Shown: positions 59,786 to 64,000 of the stretch, in pieces
How positions within the stretch are numbered: position 1 is the stretch's first letter
Layout of the letters: each line of letters opens with the position of its first letter
Source of the DNA: Rosellinia necatrix
Lineage: Eukaryota > Ascomycota > Sordariomycetes > Xylariales > Xylariaceae
DNA: 64,000 bases
Direction of reading: 5' to 3'
NCBI GenBank assembly: GCA_021209875.1
Contig: JAGYVD010000006.1
Span: 4,030,001 to 4,094,000 of the forward strand
Made by a program: the position numbers and the translations under genes
Notes under the pieces: model-generated
The model's input: the letters and a program-made list of their open reading frames with translations, nothing else
Told to the model about the DNA's origin: nothing
The model's database searches: none

Positions 59786-61504
59786 ATGCGGCAAGGGGGA
59801 GAGCAGGGGGAGAACGGGCGACAGATTCGTTTCGACAACGACGTACGCCGGCCGCAGACGGTAACTGGCAACAGACCCGGACAGCACACCGACGAAGGCA
59901 ATCGAGATGGGTGCGGGACTGAGTCTACAAGGCGACGCTCCAGCTCCGATCCCTCGGGCCGTAACCGCCGCCCAAGGCTGGCCGTCCTGCGTCCTCATAG
60001 TAACAACGCTGCCGCCGGTCCAACTTTGGCCCGAATCGTCGAGAATAATAGAATCGGAAGCACCGCATTTTTCAATGCGCCGGACGGCCGAAACGCAGTG
60101 AGGCCTGAGCTGGCCGACGTGCTAGACGTCATTGGTGCGTAGCCGGCCTTGTTCTCTTCTCATCTTCCTCTTGGCCTGGTGGAATGACTAACGCATAATT
60201 CCTGTCTCTGGAACTTACTAGATCCCGAGGTGTCGACCCTCAACAATGTCACCAATATCCAGAATTCCCTCTTTATTCCCTCCCTCGGCCGGTTCATCAA
60301 TAGGCATCCGACCTACAATCTGACTCGCGCCCCTGGCCGTGATGCCATACCGACACAGTCCACCAGCCCTTCGGGAGACGCGTTCCAGCAAGGCCCCCAT
60401 GCCGAGGATCAGGACTATGACTTCAACTTCAACCACGCCGTTCTCCCCGACGACGTGTCTTTAGAAGGCTGGACTAAAGAGGAGATGGCTGAGCTGAACG
60501 ACCACGTGCGACACATGCTGCACTCACGCCGATCTAAATTCAAGCGAGCCATGAAAGCTTTTGGAAAGTATGTGCAGCGGCCTCTCGGATTCTTCGTTAC
60601 GCTTTATGCGACCCTCCTCACACTTTTTGGCCTCGCTTGGGTCTTGTTCCTAATTGGCTGGATTTATGTCGGTGCGAAGCAGTTGTACATCATCAACGTG
60701 ATTGACTACATACTTGTCGCTCTCTTCGCCGTCGTGGGGGATGGCCTTATACCCTTCCGACTCGTGGATACCTATCACATGTTATTTATCTCGCACTATC
60801 ATCGAAAGACGTGGAAACTCCGGAAGCAGCTGCAAATGGCCAAGCTGCGGGATAAAAACGACTTACCTACCGATCCGGAGCTCGAGGCCGCTCGTGATGA
60901 GGTATCGGTCTTAACTGAGACCGAGCAAGCCACGCTGGTTCATCACCAGAATAAGTTCGCCAAGTCGCATACTTTTTATCGCCCCCACGAGACCAAGACA
61001 CACTATGCATTCCCACAAAGCTTCCTTGTTGCCATCGTCTTACTCTTGGATTTTCACTCGGCCTTACAGGTCTCCCTGGGCGCCACCACCTGGGGCATCT
61101 ACTGGAAGACGCGGCACCCAGCCATCACGGCGACAATACTGAGCGTCTCAATCACCGTCAATATCACCGCCGGGTTCCTTATTAGCATAGGCGGGCGAAG
61201 GACACGTAAGAAGGATGTTGTCGAGCGCATGTTCCGGCAGGACCTGACGAGGGAGGCGTTCAAGGAGATACGAGAGCGGGGCAAGAAGGAAGGCGATACA
61301 GAGAAGCAGATCAAGGCTGAGAAAGCGATCGCGGAGACGCGGAAGAGCGAAACGCTTGGTGAGGCCGTCAAAAGCCACGTACCCGTCCGAGATAGCCTTG
61401 ATGTAAGTCGGCGCAGTAATTTGTCTCCGACATCGACCCGGTCACATGCATCCCCTGCGTCACCTGCGTCACTCCGGACGCCACGGCCGTCCCAGTCCAT
61501 TTAG
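59786..61504 (+). CDS. DUF2985 integral membrane protein
   Basis: Exons are 59786-60134 and 60222-61504 (intron 87 bp with a CTAAC branch), giving 543 residues. Residues 1-115 are polar and rich in Arg, Gly and Asn, likely disordered and cytosolic. The join yields DVLDVIDPEVSTLNNVTNIQN. Near residue 195 comes WTKEEMAELNDHV, then membrane helices at about 238-262 (GFFVTLYATLLTLFGLAWVL) and 272-290, a cytosolic charged segment (YHRKTWKLRKQLQMAKLRDK), and two more helices (about 385-405 and 420-440). PFRLVDTYHML and LLLDFHSALQ are typical of the fungal DUF2985 family as I remember it. The tail is Lys/Glu-rich, then Ser/Pro-rich. Function unknown. An ATG in another frame at 59907 is disregarded. 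Confidence 0.87.
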
Positions 61505-64000
61505 ACATGCATTCTACTCTTCCTTTGGTTTTGGATACGGATTCAATGAGCACTCCGATGGCTATAATGAATTTTTCCTTTCTTCTTGGTTTACAACCCC
61601 ACCCTCCCCACCGTTATATACCCCGATGATAGACACGATAGACACGATACTTCTTGATCAGGATAATGAAAAATGATTACGAGACGATGATGATCGGCCG
61701 TACTGGCCCGTGCTCTCCCAATTGTGAGACCGGTTTGGTTTCCCTGCTCCTAACCTGGTCGGCGGTATCCTTGGTTACGTATCGGATGGGCCCCCGGGAT
61801 AATGGAGGCGAAATAACCGTGGTGGGGGAACGGGAACTAACAACAGCTCATGCACCGGGGTACGCGGGATGAGGGGGATAAATTGGTTAGTTATGTATAG
61901 TCCAAGAATCTCGTGTGAGGGCTTTATGAATCGTCTTGACCATCATAAGAAGGCCGGGGACAGAAGAGATCCATCACGCACGCGCACATGCACCAGCGTT
62001 GAACCGGCATCTGAGAGACCGAAGTGAAATTGGGGAAGCCTAGTTATGTAATTACTTTAGTGCTGCGACCAAGGTCAGCTAACCTATTTCTAGCACTGCG
62101 TACACTAACTAGTGTACGATGCAGAGCACCGCTGCCGGGATAGGAGGTTGGAATGTACTTGGCATACTTCGCACATACCTTGCCATCCTTGCTCGTGCTT
62201 ATAATTGCCCGTTATACCTGGGATGGGTTAATGCTGGGCAGAAAAGGGTCGACCAGTCTGGTATGCCGTAGAGCAGAGCAAAGTACGTGCGTATGCCTAC
62301 TTATATATAAGTAATGACTTGGTGCATTGAATCCCACCCACGTATAATTATGCCCCTACATCCATACTATATAGGCAGGTACTAACTACCTAGTGTAGGG
62401 ATGGGCATATTTCGCATCGCGGTGTCACGGGCCCTTTTCGTGATGAGGGGTCATTCATTCAGGGGCTGCAATTGCCGGATTCCCATTGCTGTGTGCATAC
62501 ACTATACCGGGTGGATGTAAGGGCACCCTGTTCATCTCCATTGGTGTAGTGTATGTAGTGTACATAGATGGGTGTTTCGGGCGGGCTTTGCCGATTTAGC
62601 AGACCGGACTGGACTGTGTTGTTGTCCGAGTCAAAGTCCTTGCCACCATTGGTTAACTGGGTACTTGTTATTGTGATCGGAGCGATCACGGAGGGAGGCT
62701 TAACTATAGTTCGAATTATATGTTTTTTTTTTTTTTTTTTAAGTTAGGGATGTAGGTAGGTACCTAAGAACTCACCTGAGACTTGGCCGATGAACAGCAA
62801 AAGGACCCTGAATACGTCCGGCAGCTAGTGTACTGGCAAGTGAGGGCTGAGAGTGTTTCAGAGTATGCATCCTGTCGCGAAGTGCAGATGACAGGAAGAG
62901 AAATGACATTTCCTCTAACGCTACTAGTCAACTCCACTCCCCACTGCGACCTTTACAACTTGTACATGTATCTGCATAATCCACTTCAACCAGAACAATA
63001 ACAACTTCTTAGCGTATTTGTATGTAGGGAGGATTATGTACAGTAACTACTATGTAACTCTGCACCTCGGTTAGACTACATACCTGGGTAGGTATTCCTT
63101 GCCTACCGGTCCGGCCAGGGTTTCCCCCAGCTAGCCGGATGAATAAGCTTCATATCTGTCCCAACGATGTTGCATCCATATGCATAATACATGACACCGA
63201 ATATGCACCGAACTCGTAGCGAGTTTCTGCGAGGGGAGGAGCGATTGTCGCTATTATACCCTAGAGAGACTTGGAAGACGTGGGGGAGAGGCTCCTCCTC
63301 CGCAACACAAAACGGCTCAACGTACAGTAGCGGGAGGTGTCATGGACCATCACGGGTCACTTACACTACCCATGTCCCTAACCTATGTAGGGAAGAAGGG
63401 GGCGTCTGATAGGTCAGGGTTTAGGTTACATCGCAGCAACGCTATCACCCCAAGTGCGCCCCAAGTGCTACCTCAGTACACTGCCTGGCTGCCTGGGTAG
63501 CGTAGTTTCAACCAAGTACCTATATACATACATACATACGTACATACACGCACTATCTTACACTTAGTTCCCTTGCAGTATCTACAATGCGTTCCTTCAA
63601 ATACTACCTACCCGAGGGATGACCCGGTTAGTTACTTGCTTACTTAACCTACCTACTTACTTAACCTGCCTAGATATGTACTACCAGTACCTAAGGTATC
63701 TATCTACATACACACTTGAACCTAGCAATCGAGCTAACCCACCACCTCACATACCCCCCCCCCTCCCCACCTCTCGACACAACCTACTAAGGTTACTTTA
63801 CATAGTTACCTCTACACCATCTACACAATATCTACACCACACCATGTCCCTCCCTGGCGCAGCCGCACACCTACCTCACATACATTTGTAGGTCCGTTCC
63901 AGCTCGCCACACACCATCGCTGGGGGGTGCGATTGCCGATTATACACGCCTCCCCTACCGACCACCGCGTATGCAGTAGCGGGAAAGCAGCAGCTCTGCC
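61505..64000. other. Intergenic, repeat-rich right end
   Basis: No gene is supported in 2.5 kb. A T run lies at 62723-62740. CCTAC/GTAGG motifs are dense from about 63070 and again at 63490-63700, with a TACATACATACATACG microsatellite at about 63521-63546. C runs occur near 63756-63764. Confidence 0.6.

Overview
The window is nuclear DNA of a filamentous ascomycete, most likely a Sordariomycete. The evidence is short GT-AG introns (about 45-240 bp) with CTAAC/CTGAC-like branch sites, widely spaced genes on both strands, fungus-specific families (Zn2Cys6 factor, DUF3425 bZIP, heme-thiolate peroxygenase, PDR ABC transporter, DUF2985), and intergenic DNA peppered with TAGGTAGG/CCTACCTA motifs. 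No rRNA, CRISPR array, intact transposon or credible tRNA was found by eye.

Left third (1-25.6 kb): an F-BAR/SH3 cytokinesis scaffold of the Cdc15/Imp2 type (1012-5241, +); a seipin (6116-7427, +); a DUF7918-like protein broken by two apparent frameshifts (10173-12040, +); the ESSS subunit of respiratory complex I (14283-14753, +); a mitochondrial branched-chain aminotransferase (15884-17317, -) divergent from a SCYL2-type pseudokinase (18658-22214, +); a short-chain dehydrogenase (22898-24178, +); and a bZIP/DUF3425 regulator (24287-25562, -) with one apparent frameshift.

Middle (25.6-43.5 kb): a small four-helix membrane protein assembled from three exons (26857-27510, -); a Zn2Cys6 regulator (28417-29697, +) next to a secreted heme-thiolate peroxygenase (30239-31458, +); an F-box protein (32335-34224, +); a leaderless bulb-type lectin (34822-35316, -); a 3.6 kb stretch without a recognisable gene; and a full-size PDR/ABCG multidrug transporter (38898-43451, -).

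Right third (43.5-64 kb): an 8.7 kb gene-poor region with an AT-richer core and decayed coding-like fragments (about 48.9-50.6 kb), then casein kinase 2 beta (52180-53302, -), a JmjC/cupin-8 protein (55089-56132, +), an AIG1-like GTPase ending in a CaaX box (57609-58964, +), a DUF2985 membrane protein (59786-61504, +) and 2.5 kb of repeat-rich intergenic DNA.

Most genes are unrelated housekeeping genes. The only plausible functional group is the accessory stretch 26.8-35.3 kb (membrane protein, regulator, peroxygenase, F-box protein, lectin), but nothing shows that they form one pathway. I did not find a convincing novel multi-gene system. Exon junctions were placed by reading splice signals and reading-frame continuity by eye.
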